Shown here piece after piece: positions 18,251-27,627 of a DNA stretch of 64,000 bases. Both the position numbers and the translations under genes were made by a program. The notes under the pieces were generated by a model, which had not been told where the DNA came from, made no database searches, and saw only the letters and a program-made list of their open reading frames with translations. Origin of the DNA: Hallella colorans (GTDB lineage Bacteria > Bacteroidota > Bacteroidia > Bacteroidales > Bacteroidaceae); NCBI RefSeq assembly GCF_003096815.1, contig NZ_QENY01000012.1, positions 33,441-97,440 on the forward strand. Reading direction: 5' to 3'. Within the stretch, counting starts at the first letter, position 1. Every line of letters begins with the position of its first letter.

Positions 18251-20047
18251 ATGAAAATATCAACTATGAAAAAAGTAATGAAAAAACACGTATTGGCTTT
18301 GATGGCCATTGTCACATTGGTTTTCTTGGCAGGCTGCTCAGAAACCGACGAGGCGTATGACACAAATGAAGACACCACCGTAGAGGCCTCAAACATCATT
18401 TCGGGCACCGGATCTTTTGACATTAACGAAGTGGATAACATGTTCAATGCTACACCAGAAACAAGAACCACGGTGCATTGTAACAAGAAAAAACTTTTGG
18501 AATTTCGTTGGAAAAAAGGCGAAAAAATTCCTGTGTTCATGGTTTTTAAGCAAGACAACAAAACGCAGGTCATCAAAAATATGGTATTCGCGGAAGATGG
18601 CAACAAAATATCCTTTGATGTAAACATCCCCGGTTCTTTCAACCGCAGAAAGGGCAACCTCTATATCGCTGCCGTCATGGGTAAACAGCCGGGCGTGAAA
18701 AACGGCGCATGGGCAAGCCAAATGACATCTACCGGCAAGTTTAAAATAGAGACTTCCAACACTGCTGACGCCGCGTCCGAGGAGTTCAACCTGCCTTTCT
18801 ACGCTCCGCTTACCCTTGTCAATCCCACAGGAAAAATAACACTCAACTTCAAAGCACTTGGCAGTTGGTTCATTGCGTATATGGATATACCACACGATAT
18901 GGTTCCCGACAATCTATTGGTAAACTCTGACGTGGTATCCACCAATGGTACGCTCGACTTGTTTTCCTCTAACAATAACAAGCCTGCATGGTCTCCAGAC
19001 CCCTCTACATCAGAAAATATCAAATTTGACGTAAAAAACTTTGAGGTAAAAGCAAGACAAGAAAGCAAGCCGTTGGTGGTATGGTTCATGCCTCTTCTTG
19101 ACAAGAAATCACAGAAACCCACTACCCTGACAGTAGAGGAAGTTGCGAAAAACGGGCATGGACCGAAGCGTTACACTAAAGATACCAATGGCAAATGTGT
19201 TAACTTTGAAAATCACATGTCCTATTCTTTCGGTTTTATTAACAAGCCATCATCGAATGACCCCGACCTATCCAACGGCCTTGTCATATCATTATTTCAC
19301 ACCACATTGCCAAATACAGGAAACCGCTACCTTCTTCAAATTAGCAATATCAGCAACCACGCCATCGACCTTAGCGGCTATTATCTCGTGCGCTCGGTGT
19401 ATGGTTCACCTGAGAAAGCATCTGGCGTGCTCGATTTGGGCAGCTTGGAAAGCGCAGGCGCAAAGTTCTTGTATAACGACCGTGAAAAGAAGATATTGCC
19501 AACGGGTGCGTCTATCTTGATAACATCATATAACAGCACAATAGCTAACAGAACATTTGACGGTTGCAAGAACGACATCTACCAGATAGCCATTCTCGGA
19601 GATAATGATAATCTGAGGCAACAATTCGAACCTGAAAAGACCGTATGCCGCGATATACCGAGCAGATATTTCTCCAACGCATATTTCTTAACTTACAACG
19701 GCACCAACATTTCCCTGTCTAAACCTAATGACATCGTGGACAATTTTGGACGTGACGCTTATGGAAGAATATATCGTTTTGAAAATCTCAACCTCACTTA
19801 CTACCGCGTACCATATTTCAATATATGGACAAATGTACCAGGACCAGCCGGACCAGCTACCTATGTGTACAACCCCAAGACAGTGATGCGCTATGAAGGA
19901 ACACGCCAAGGTGGCAGAGAAGTTTTTGAAGACGTAGCATGGAAATATGACAACGAAACCATGATTACCTCGTTAGGTTGCTGGGGAAAATACGGAAGAC
20001 ACAATCTCAGGAAAAACAATATGTATCCAAAAAGAGTTAGACGTTAA
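18251..20047 (+). CDS. Surface lipoprotein with fimbrillin-like start and lamin-tail-like domain
   Basis: About 598 residues. The signal peptide ends in the lipobox LAGC, with the lipid-carrying Cys at about residue 29. ATG 18251 is preferred; the frame opens at 18230 and another ATG lies at 18266. The first part (ETRTTVHC..., FRWKKGEKIPVFMV) resembles fimbrillin-like Mfa lipoproteins, where a TR-rich start is followed by W..GD.I. The middle part NISNHAIDLSGYYLVRS looks like a lamin-tail (LTD) fold used by surface proteins. No enzyme motif is seen. A strong terminator follows. Likely a surface adhesin or carbohydrate-contacting protein; this is inferred, not shown. Confidence 0.7.
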   Translation: MKISTMKKVMKKHVLALMAIVTLVFLAGCSETDEAYDTNEDTTVEASNIISGTGSFDINEVDNMFNATPETRTTVHCNKKKLLEFRWKKGEKIPVFMVFKQDNKTQVIKNMVFAEDGNKISFDVNIPGSFNRRKGNLYIAAVMGKQPGVKNGAWASQMTSTGKFKIETSNTADAASEEFNLPFYAPLTLVNPTGKITLNFKALGSWFIAYMDIPHDMVPDNLLVNSDVVSTNGTLDLFSSNNNKPAWSPDPSTSENIKFDVKNFEVKARQESKPLVVWFMPLLDKKSQKPTTLTVEEVAKNGHGPKRYTKDTNGKCVNFENHMSYSFGFINKPSSNDPDLSNGLVISLFHTTLPNTGNRYLLQISNISNHAIDLSGYYLVRSVYGSPEKASGVLDLGSLESAGAKFLYNDREKKILPTGASILITSYNSTIANRTFDGCKNDIYQIAILGDNDNLRQQFEPEKTVCRDIPSRYFSNAYFLTYNGTNISLSKPNDIVDNFGRDAYGRIYRFENLNLTYYRVPYFNIWTNVPGPAGPATYVYNPKTVMRYEGTRQGGREVFEDVAWKYDNETMITSLGCWGKYGRHNLRKNNMYPKRVRR

Positions 20048-20186
20048 GCGCCCATGTGTCTACACGCACCACGCACTTACGACCATCTCGATACATCAAT
20101 TTAAAAATAATATTGTATATCGGTTAAACACATTTGTTTACCGATGGTTATAATCATTTGTTAACCTAAAAAAATGAAAACACGAG

Positions 20187-20221
20187 GGCTGGACACCAAA
20201 CGCGGTGTCCAGCCTTATTTT
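20187..20221 (+). terminator. Intrinsic terminator of the lipoprotein gene
   Basis: GGCTGGACACC (20187-20197), loop AAACGC, GGTGTCCAGCC (20204-20214), then TTATTTTTA. The stem is a perfect 11 bp, 139 bp after the stop codon. Confidence 0.9.
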
Positions 20222-20444
20222 TAGGTCTGCGTATAAAAAACATCTTGCTTAGAAAACACTCAACGACTATCTCTTCTATATACACGGAGTCCATGTGGCA
20301 TGTAAACAGCAAGGGCTGTCATTTGCTTTTTGTCATGATAATTCTGAAAAATAAACAGGAACAAAAAGTGCATTTGGAAGCGTAAAAATGAAAAAACCAT
20401 GCCAAAAACATCCGTCAGGAAGCTAAAAAAATTGAGAGCATAAT

Positions 20445-20554
20445 GCCTTTAGGCCTTTATGGCAGTGCGTGAAAGTCTCATTCGTCACCCGTTTAAGGCC
20501 GAAAGGGAACGCGATTAGGTATTAATCGGAAGCCGTTTAAGGCCTAATGGCAAA
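20445..20554. repeat. 22-bp tandem dyad array A, five units
   Basis: Units start at 20445, 20467, 20489, 20511 and 20533. Unit 4 begins GCGATTAGGTATTAATCGG; units 3 and 5 both begin CCGTTTAAGGCC. A hairpin at 20654-20700 follows about 100 bp to the right. The region 20048-20738 otherwise holds only the terminator and no credible gene; the 64-codon frame at 20558 has no recognisable features. Confidence 0.75.
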
Positions 20555-20653
20555 ACGATGGCAAAGACTTTTTTCTCTAATCAAGAAACTAAACTACGCA
20601 AAGCACTGTCTATCAGCAAAGTGACAAAATTGTTGAAAATAGCGCAAAAAAAT

Positions 20654-20700
20654 AACAATTGGCCACCCTCATTGCTTATAGAACGGTTTGGCCAACTGTT
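20654..20700. repeat. Inverted repeat near array A
   Basis: AACAATTGGCCA (20654-20665) pairs with TGGCCAACTGTT (20689-20700) except for one central mismatch, around a 23-nt loop. ATTCAGATTTTTT follows on the plus strand. Size and position relative to the array recall the hairpins beside arrays E and C, but the sequence match is weak. Confidence 0.4.
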
Positions 20701-20738
20701 ATTCAGATTTTTTCAAAAACATTTTCTGTCAGATCCTC

Positions 20739-21305
20739 TCATAGGTGGATGACCAACGCCACGCCTTCGGCCCCGACACCTACCCCATAACGACAGCCCT
20801 CGCCAGTGAGCTTGTCGCCTATCCAATAGCCCAGCAGCGTGCCACCAACACCTATCGACGCTCCCGCGACCACATCGTGCCAATGATGCCGATGGCGAGC
20901 CACACGGTCTACAGCCACGCCCGTAGCCACCGCATAGCCCGCCACGCTGATCCATGGAGACACGTGGCGGTACTCCTTGTCAAGGATAGTGGCTCCGGCA
21001 AAAGCCGCGGAGGTGTGCCCCGATGGAAACGAGCGACGGTCGGTCCAGTCTGGACGCCGCTCGCGCACAGCACATTTCAGGCCCCACGTCACACCCGATG
21101 ACAACGCATAAGCCAAGGCCGAGTTGACAGCCAATCGTTTCCACGAGCTGGCACTCCGCACGCCAGAGACCTTGAGCGCATAGGTAGAGGCCACCGGCAC
21201 AAACCGCAACCAGTCGTCAGCGCCATCGCCACGATAAGGTTTTTGTGCATGGAGCGAGAGCGACAGAACACAAAGGAATGACAGAATACCAAGTCTTGTT
21301 GTCAT
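20739..21305 (-). CDS. PAP2-family phosphatase
   Basis: About 188 residues from ATG 21305, chosen because it begins a signal peptide (MTTRLGILSFLCVLSLSLHAQ); the earlier ATG at 21380 overlaps the transporter gene and adds only polar residues. The three phosphatase motifs of the family are present: KCAVRERRP (K-x6-RP), PSGH, and RVARHRHHWHD (R-x5-H-x3-D). It probably removes phosphate from a lipid or small molecule at the membrane or in the periplasm. It follows the sugar transporter on the same strand, but no link with starch use is evident. The substrate is unknown. Confidence 0.87.
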   Translation of the reverse strand: MTTRLGILSFLCVLSLSLHAQKPYRGDGADDWLRFVPVASTYALKVSGVRSASSWKRLAVNSALAYALSSGVTWGLKCAVRERRPDWTDRRSFPSGHTSAAFAGATILDKEYRHVSPWISVAGYAVATGVAVDRVARHRHHWHDVVAGASIGVGGTLLGYWIGDKLTGEGCRYGVGVGAEGVALVIHL

Positions 21306-21366
21306 AAAAACATCATTTTGACGTCGTGTTTGGCGCAACGTGGAGAAGTGCCAGCCATCGCGCCGA

Positions 21367-22689
21367 TTATCTATTGTCATCTTTAATAAGTGTCACGGCA
21401 GAGGCTCCGAGCACCAACGACACACCTGCCACTATCATCATGTGGCTCTGCACGCTGCCAACCAAAGCTAAGATGACGCCGCCTATGGCCGCAGCCACTA
21501 TCTGTGGTATACAAATAGTGCCGTTGAATAGGCCCAGATAGGCACCCATGTGACCGTAGCCTTGCAGGGCGTTGGTGACAAAGGTGAACGGCATGGCGAG
21601 CATGGCGGCCCATGCGAAGCCTATCAACAAGAACGGAACAAAGAGCAGATACTGATCGTGGACAAAGGCGCACGACACAAAACCGACCGCGCCCAAGAGC
21701 AGGCTGACGGCGTAAGCCATCTTGCGATTGGTGAACTTGGGCAGGATGGGGGCCCACAGCACAGAACCGATGGCTTGCACGGCAAACAGTATGCCCACCC
21801 AGTTGCCGGCCGTCTGATATCCCTCTGAGGTGACATCGGTGGTGCCCCACACGTTGGCAGCCACCGTGCCATTGGTGTATGTCCACATATACATGAACGC
21901 AAACCAACAGAAAAATTGTACCGCCCCAACTTTCCAGAACGTGGCGGGAGCGTTCTTGAGCAGTTTTATCCAGTTACCACTGCCCTTGTCCTCGTCAGGG
22001 GTCTCAGTGGCTCCGTTGTATTGCTCGTACTCTTTTGGCGGCCATTCTTTCACCTTGGCAACGGTATAGACAACGCAAAGGATGAGGATGGCAGCGCCAA
22101 CATAGAAGCTATAAATCACCGAATCGGGCACCACGCCTTTGGGAGCGGTGTTGGCGATGCCTAAAAAGGCGAACAAAAACGGGAAGACATAGCCCGCCAA
22201 CGACCCCGCATTGCACAAGAAGCTCTGTATGGAATAGGCTTTTGCCTTCTGTTTCTCGTTGACCATGTCGCCCACAAGCATCTTAAAGGGTTGCATGGCC
22301 ATGTTGATGGAGGTGTCGAGAAACATCAAAGCCACCAATCCAAACATCATGGCGGTGGACACGGCCATGCCAAACGACCCGGCATTGGGCAGCAAACACA
22401 TCACGATGACGGCCAGCGCGGCACCAAGAAACAGGTAGGGTATGCGCCGCCCCCAACGCGTCCACGTCTTGTCAGAGCACGACCCGACAATGGGTTGTAC
22501 GACAATGCCCATCAACGGGGGCAGTATCCAAAAATAACTAAGGCTGTGGGGGTCGGCCCCCAACGTGGCGAAAATTCTCGAGATGTTCGCGCTTTGCAGG
22601 GCATAAGCTATCTGCACGCCGAAGAAACCAAAACTAAGGTTCCATAAACCCCAAAAGGACAAATTGGGCTTTTTTAATTCACTATTCAT
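21367..22689 (-). CDS. MFS sugar (maltose-type) transporter
   Basis: The 440-residue protein has twelve predicted helices and the SLC45/GPH-like start LSFWGLWNLSFGFFGVQIAYALQ. The conserved loop SDKTWTRWGRRIPYLF is the classic D-x3-RxGRR motif of the major facilitator superfamily. Members with this pattern in Bacteroidales starch loci are thought to take maltose or malto-oligosaccharides across the inner membrane. The gene lies downstream of lacI on the same strand, so it is probably read from the lacI promoter with the 53-bp operator. It fills the inner-membrane import step of the pathway. Exact sugar specificity is inferred from context. Confidence 0.85.
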   Translation of the reverse strand: MNSELKKPNLSFWGLWNLSFGFFGVQIAYALQSANISRIFATLGADPHSLSYFWILPPLMGIVVQPIVGSCSDKTWTRWGRRIPYLFLGAALAVIVMCLLPNAGSFGMAVSTAMMFGLVALMFLDTSINMAMQPFKMLVGDMVNEKQKAKAYSIQSFLCNAGSLAGYVFPFLFAFLGIANTAPKGVVPDSVIYSFYVGAAILILCVVYTVAKVKEWPPKEYEQYNGATETPDEDKGSGNWIKLLKNAPATFWKVGAVQFFCWFAFMYMWTYTNGTVAANVWGTTDVTSEGYQTAGNWVGILFAVQAIGSVLWAPILPKFTNRKMAYAVSLLLGAVGFVSCAFVHDQYLLFVPFLLIGFAWAAMLAMPFTFVTNALQGYGHMGAYLGLFNGTICIPQIVAAAIGGVILALVGSVQSHMMIVAGVSLVLGASAVTLIKDDNR

Positions 22690-22762
22690 AATTTACAATG
22701 CACAATTAGGTTGTGTAATAATTTACGACGCGTCATTTACGACACGCAATTATGGTAACCGG

Positions 22763-23155
22763 TCAAGATCGCGGTTCTGTTTTTATATTTTTATCGATTG
22801 TTGTTGATATTGATTTTACGATAGGCGTTAACAACTTGCGTGTCCCCGCGCTATCGTTGTTCATACTTGTGTAATCTTGCCTTGGCATATATCCCACTTG
22901 GCGCAACGGCCCGAGCCAACAGTTCAACTCCTCGGCCCCACGTAAATCAATGCTCGTATTTGAATGAAAGTCTGCGCGGTTCTGTCCTCGCAATGCCTCT
23001 CGAGCATTGGCTCCTATGCTTATGCCGCGCCTCAAAATCTGACTTGACAAATCATACTCACAAAAACTTTCTCGTAAATATCGAGCGAGCTTTACACTGC
23101 GAGGGGCATTGCTCATACTTTTCACGATGGTAACATTATCGTATATATCTTTCAT
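22763..23155 (-). CDS. Four-helix-bundle protein (23S rRNA IVS-type), diverged
   Basis: The 130 residues match the small four-helix-bundle family known from 23S rRNA intervening sequences and common in Bacteroidetes. Key parts are visible: LSSQILRRGISIGAN, EALRGQNRADF, CWLGPLRQVGYM and a last helix with KLLTPIVKSI. Several positions that are usually constant are changed (for example SFAFA to SMSNA, and LSIALKEA to TSIDLRGA), so the copy may be decaying. It interrupts lacI and the sugar transporter, with AT-rich low-complexity DNA on both sides, which suggests later insertion. Its role is unknown for the whole family. Confidence 0.75.
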   Translation of the reverse strand: MKDIYDNVTIVKSMSNAPRSVKLARYLRESFCEYDLSSQILRRGISIGANAREALRGQNRADFHSNTSIDLRGAEELNCWLGPLRQVGYMPRQDYTSMNNDSAGTRKLLTPIVKSISTTIDKNIKTEPRS

Positions 23156-23240
23156 AATTGAAAAATTAAATCCAAATTGCGAAATGAAAAATCTAATAAT
23201 GGTATTTCCTAATTGTGAATTGAATATTGCGAAATATGAA

Positions 23241-24266
23241 CTATCTCGTTGTCCCCCTCACCACCAAGCGTGTTCTTACCACCCGCTTTTCTATCTTGTC
23301 TATTGGTGTCAGCCCCTCTACCTTATTAATAAGAATATCGGCGGCCTCTTCGCCCACTCGCACCCCACGTTGCTCCACAGTGGTAAGCATAGGGTCGCAA
23401 GCCACGGCGCGCTGGCCATTGGTAAATCCACAGATGGATATTTCGGCCGGCACCTTGAAGCCCATGCGCTTGGCCGTGTAGAGAATGCCGATGGCCGTGT
23501 CGTCGTTCACGGCGAAAAAGCCATCGGGAATGTCTTTTTGGGATAGTACGTCAGGGGTGATGGCCTCGGCGTCGGCACGGTTGTCACAGATGCGAAAAAA
23601 CCGCTCGTCGGGCTGAAGGCCATGCCGCAACAGCGCGTCACGGTAACCATTGTATCTATTTTTGGATATCTGCATGTTCATCGGCGAACTGTAAAAGGCG
23701 ACGCGCCGGCAACCAGTCTCGATGAGATGGGTAACAGCGTTGAACGCTCCTTGGTAGTCATCCACCACAACACGGTTGCAATCGAGCCCAGTGCATATAC
23801 GATCATAAAACACAAGCGGCACTCCATGATCAATGAGTTTTTGGAAATGGTCATATCGCTGGGTGTCCTTGGCTTGCGAAACGATAACACCACACACTTT
23901 ATGCTCATAGAACCGACGACAGAGTTGCACCTCGAGATCATATTCCTCGGCACTCTGGCCAATCATGATGATATATCCGCGGGAAGTGGCCTCTCGCTCA
24001 ATGCCACTCAATACAGACGAAAAATAATAGTGTTGAAACTGCGGAAGTATCACGCCTATGATCTTCATAGGCCTCTTCCTGCTATTACGCAGACTCTCAG
24101 CCAGCACGTTGGGGTAATAATTATGTTCCCGCGCGTAGGTCTGAATCTTCTCGCGCTGCTCCTGACTGATGCTTGGGCTATCTTTCAAGGCACGCGACAC
24201 CGTTGCCACCGACACCCCAAGGGCGCTGGCAATGTCTTTCATCGTTATCGGAATTGACGGTTTCAT
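23241..24266 (-). CDS. LacI-family regulator of the starch genes
   Basis: The 341-residue protein has an N-terminal helix-turn-helix (ITMKDIASALGVSVATVSRALKDSPSIS) with the LacI hinge region after it, then a periplasmic-binding-protein-like effector domain (about 65-341) with KIIGVILPQ and GFFAVNDDTAIGIL. It is divergent from susC. A palindrome of LacI-family form lies between them and again before malQ, always 53 bp upstream of a TAnnTTTG box, so the protein likely controls all three units and itself. B. thetaiotaomicron uses SusR here instead; no SusR is visible in this locus. The upstream site position suggests activation, which is inference. Confidence 0.9.
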   Translation of the reverse strand: MKPSIPITMKDIASALGVSVATVSRALKDSPSISQEQREKIQTYAREHNYYPNVLAESLRNSRKRPMKIIGVILPQFQHYYFSSVLSGIEREATSRGYIIMIGQSAEEYDLEVQLCRRFYEHKVCGVIVSQAKDTQRYDHFQKLIDHGVPLVFYDRICTGLDCNRVVVDDYQGAFNAVTHLIETGCRRVAFYSSPMNMQISKNRYNGYRDALLRHGLQPDERFFRICDNRADAEAITPDVLSQKDIPDGFFAVNDDTAIGILYTAKRMGFKVPAEISICGFTNGQRAVACDPMLTTVEQRGVRVGEEAADILINKVEGLTPIDKIEKRVVRTRLVVRGTTR

Positions 24267-24350
24267 AATTTAGGTCTGAAATAAGGGCAACCTGCCATGC
24301 TATGGTTCTTATATCGCAACTATGATAGTACGGTTGTGAGGTAGATGTTG

Positions 24351-24488
24351 CAAAAATACGCAATTAACATATAATTAGCCACTTGCAAAATTACAATTTT
24401 TACTTTAATCAATGCAAACGATTGCACGCCAATAACCTCAAATTTGCTGTTAAAAAATATCAAGCTATCCAAATAAGGGCTATTTTTG
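24351..24488. promoter_or_regulatory. Divergent lacI/susC promoters sharing one operator
   Basis: The operator ATGCAAACGATTGCAC occupies 24412-24427. TATTTTTG for susC lies at 24481-24488 (+) and TATTTTTG for lacI at 24351-24358 (-). Each is separated from the operator by exactly 53 bp, so the layout is symmetric. No clear -33 box is present at the usual 19-21 bp spacing in either direction, in keeping with activator dependence. Confidence 0.75.
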
Positions 24489-24610
24489 CAATATCAATCG
24501 ATGCTAACAGAGAAACAATCATCCCAAAATCAGCAACCTAAACAACAATTCGCGGATGGGGTGACTACCTTTAGACGAGACAACAACTTAATATAAACTT
24601 AAAAACCAAA

Positions 24611-27600
24611 ATGATGAAGCAGGAAAAATTCACATTTCCGCTGAGAATACTAACACTTTTGTGTGTGTTGGTTCTTTCAGCAAGTGCCTTTGCGCAGCAA
24701 ATCGTTGTGAAAGGTCATGTAAAAGATGAGACCGGCGAACCGATCATTGGCGCCACCGTTAGAATTGCAGGGCAAACGGGTGGAACAGTGACCGATATTG
24801 ACGGTAACTTCACACTCAACGCCGATCTCGGCACTACAATCTCTGTAAACTTTATTGGCTATGAGGTAGCGGAAGCTCCTGCAGCCGCCAAAATGGTCTT
24901 CACACTGAAAGAAGCAAAGAGTGAATCTCTCAACGAAGTGGTGGTGATAGGTTATGGTAGAGTGAAAAAGAACGACCTGACAGGTAGTGTCACCGCATTG
25001 AACGCAGAGAAAATGGTTAAGGGTGCCGTAACCTCCGCAAGCGACATGCTGGTAGGAAAGGCTGCCGGCGTGAGCGTTATAACAGACGGTGGAGCACCGG
25101 GCGCTGGGGCTACAATACGTATTCGTGGCGGCTCGTCCATGTCGGCGTCTAACAACCCATTGGTGGTGATTGACGGAGTGCCCGTGGACGATGGCGACAT
25201 CAACGGTATGGCCAACCCTCTGAGCACCGTTCACCCTGACGATATCGCCACCATGACCATCTTGAAAGATGCGTCGGCAACGGCTATCTATGGTTCGCGC
25301 GCATCTAATGGCGTGATTCTTATCACCACCAAGAAAGGCAAGGCCGGTGGCATCCAGGTAGGCTACAGTGGTTCTGTGAAGGTGAGCACCCACGCCAAAG
25401 AGGTGGATGTAATGTCGGCCGACAACTTCAAGAACTTTGTTGTATCCAAGTTTGGCAAGGGAAGCATGCAAGCAAACGCGCTTGGCAAGGCCAATACCAA
25501 CTGGCAGAAAGAAGTGTTGCGCACATCGTTGAGCACCGACCATAACGTCAACGTATCTGGCTCGGTGGCCAATTTGCCTTACCGTGTGTCGTTGGGCTAC
25601 ACCAATGAGAACGGTATCGTGAAGACATCAAACATGGAGCGTTTCACGGGCGCGATCAACTTGAGCCCGCAACTCTTTGACAAACACCTCAGCGTGCAGC
25701 TGAATCTCAAAGGCATTTACAACACAAACCGTTTTGCAGATCTTGGCTCTTTGGGCATGGCGACACAGTATGATCCCACACAGCCCATCTATATGAAAGA
25801 TTCAAAGTATGGCAACGGCTATTTCATGTATCTCAAGAAGGACGGAAAGCCCATTGATATTGCGTTGGCTAATCCCGTCTCCATACTCACGGACAAAAGT
25901 GACAAGTCAAAAGTATACCGTAGCATCGGTAACGTTCAACTTGATTATAAGTTCCATTTCTTGCCCGAACTGCGCGCGAACCTCAACTTAGGATATGACG
26001 TTTCTAAAGGAACGGGTGACGTAGTGACCGTGGACAACTCGCCCATGTCGTGGACTTGGGGCAATTTCAAGAAAGGATTTGGTGAGAATAGCAGCTTCTG
26101 GCAGCTCAAACGCAACACGCTGATGGAATTCTACATGGACTATTCCAACACTTTCGGCGCTCACTTCATCGACGCAATGGCCGGTTATTCATGGCAGCAC
26201 TTCTATCGCTCAGAATGGACTAAGTACCCATATTCTGCGGCCAAGGCCAAGGAATACGGCAAAGAGTTCTACAAAGGCGAGGAAGACCTTGTCACGGAAA
26301 ACTATCTCGTGTCTTTCTTCGGACGCGTAAATTACACCTTGTTAGACCGTTATCTCTTGACGTTCACACTGCGTAACGACGGTTCCTCGCGTTTCAACAA
26401 GAACAACCGCTGGGGTGTTTTCCCATCCCTGGCTTTGGCTTGGCGCATCAACGAGGAGTCTTTCTTGAAAGACACACAATGGCTTAACGACTTGAAACTG
26501 CGTTTGGGATACGGTGTGACAGGTCAGCAGAACCTCAATAGCGGTGACTATCCTTATATGGCACGCTACGCTTACTCACAGCCCGGAGCCAATTACTACT
26601 TCGGTGACAAGCGCATACAGCTCATCGCCCCATTGGCATACGACGAGAATTTGAAGTGGGAAGAGACCACTACCTATAACGCCGGCCTCGATTTTGGCTT
26701 CTTGAAAGGCATGATTTCGGGTACGTTGGATTTCTATTACCGCAAGACCAACAACTTGCTGAACACCGTAACGGCACCTGCCGGCACCAACTTCAGTAAC
26801 GAAATATTGACCAATGTGGGCACGTTGGAAAACAAGGGCGTGGAACTTTCGTTGACAGCGCACCCCGTTACAACCAAGGATTTCCAGTGGACACTGGGTT
26901 ACAACGTGTCGTACAACAAGAACACCATCACCAAACTTACATTCAACGACGACCCCAAATACAAGGGCGTGATACACGGTGGCATTGATGGCGCTACAGG
27001 CTACAACATTCAAATCAACTCTGTTGGCAAGCCATACAACTCATTCTACGTGTTTGAGCAGATGTATGATGAGAACGGAACTCCTATCGAGGGGGCTTAC
27101 GTGGACCAGAACAACGACAACAAGATAGACGAAGCCGACCTTATTCCTTACAAGAAATCGGCTCCAGACGTGTACATGGGCTTGACATCGCAGATGAATT
27201 ACAAGAACTGGGATTTGTCGTTCGCGCTTCGCTCGAGCATCGGCAACTATGTGTACAACAACACACAGTCTAACCGTGAGGCATGGGACGGCTCACAGAT
27301 GTACGACCAGTCAGGCTTCTTGAAGAACCGCCTGAACTCCGCTGCCAACAAGAATTTCCATATGGGACAGTACCGTAGCAGCTACTACGTGCAGAGAGCC
27401 GACTTCGTGCGCATGGACAACATCACGCTCGGCTACACTTTCAACAAGCTGTTCACCGACAAACAAAGCGCGCGCCTGTATCTCACCGTGCAAAACCCGT
27501 TTGTCATCACCAAGTATAGTGGCATTGATCCTGAAATCAGCGGCGAAGGAATAGACAACAAGATCTATCCGAGACCTATCTCGTTTATGTTTGGTTTCAA

Positions 27601-27613
27601 TTTCAAATTCTAA
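24611..27613 (+). CDS. susC: SusC-like TonB-dependent starch transporter
   Basis: Outer-membrane channel that imports malto-oligosaccharides using TonB energy. The 1000-residue protein starts with a signal peptide ending in ASAFAQ. A carboxypeptidase-regulatory-like domain (about 31-105, VKGHVKDETGEPIIGATV) follows. A stretch NEVVVIGYG, typical of the SusC plug start, leads into the plug domain with GGAPGAGATIRIRGGSSM. The rest is a 22-strand barrel ending in aromatic FGFNFKF. The susD gene starts 14 bp downstream. The leader is about 115 nt from the -7 box. Confidence 0.96.
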   Translation: MMKQEKFTFPLRILTLLCVLVLSASAFAQQIVVKGHVKDETGEPIIGATVRIAGQTGGTVTDIDGNFTLNADLGTTISVNFIGYEVAEAPAAAKMVFTLKEAKSESLNEVVVIGYGRVKKNDLTGSVTALNAEKMVKGAVTSASDMLVGKAAGVSVITDGGAPGAGATIRIRGGSSMSASNNPLVVIDGVPVDDGDINGMANPLSTVHPDDIATMTILKDASATAIYGSRASNGVILITTKKGKAGGIQVGYSGSVKVSTHAKEVDVMSADNFKNFVVSKFGKGSMQANALGKANTNWQKEVLRTSLSTDHNVNVSGSVANLPYRVSLGYTNENGIVKTSNMERFTGAINLSPQLFDKHLSVQLNLKGIYNTNRFADLGSLGMATQYDPTQPIYMKDSKYGNGYFMYLKKDGKPIDIALANPVSILTDKSDKSKVYRSIGNVQLDYKFHFLPELRANLNLGYDVSKGTGDVVTVDNSPMSWTWGNFKKGFGENSSFWQLKRNTLMEFYMDYSNTFGAHFIDAMAGYSWQHFYRSEWTKYPYSAAKAKEYGKEFYKGEEDLVTENYLVSFFGRVNYTLLDRYLLTFTLRNDGSSRFNKNNRWGVFPSLALAWRINEESFLKDTQWLNDLKLRLGYGVTGQQNLNSGDYPYMARYAYSQPGANYYFGDKRIQLIAPLAYDENLKWEETTTYNAGLDFGFLKGMISGTLDFYYRKTNNLLNTVTAPAGTNFSNEILTNVGTLENKGVELSLTAHPVTTKDFQWTLGYNVSYNKNTITKLTFNDDPKYKGVIHGGIDGATGYNIQINSVGKPYNSFYVFEQMYDENGTPIEGAYVDQNNDNKIDEADLIPYKKSAPDVYMGLTSQMNYKNWDLSFALRSSIGNYVYNNTQSNREAWDGSQMYDQSGFLKNRLNSAANKNFHMGQYRSSYYVQRADFVRMDNITLGYTFNKLFTDKQSARLYLTVQNPFVITKYSGIDPEISGEGIDNKIYPRPISFMFGFNFKF

Positions 27614-27627
27614 ATAGCAAGTAAAAA

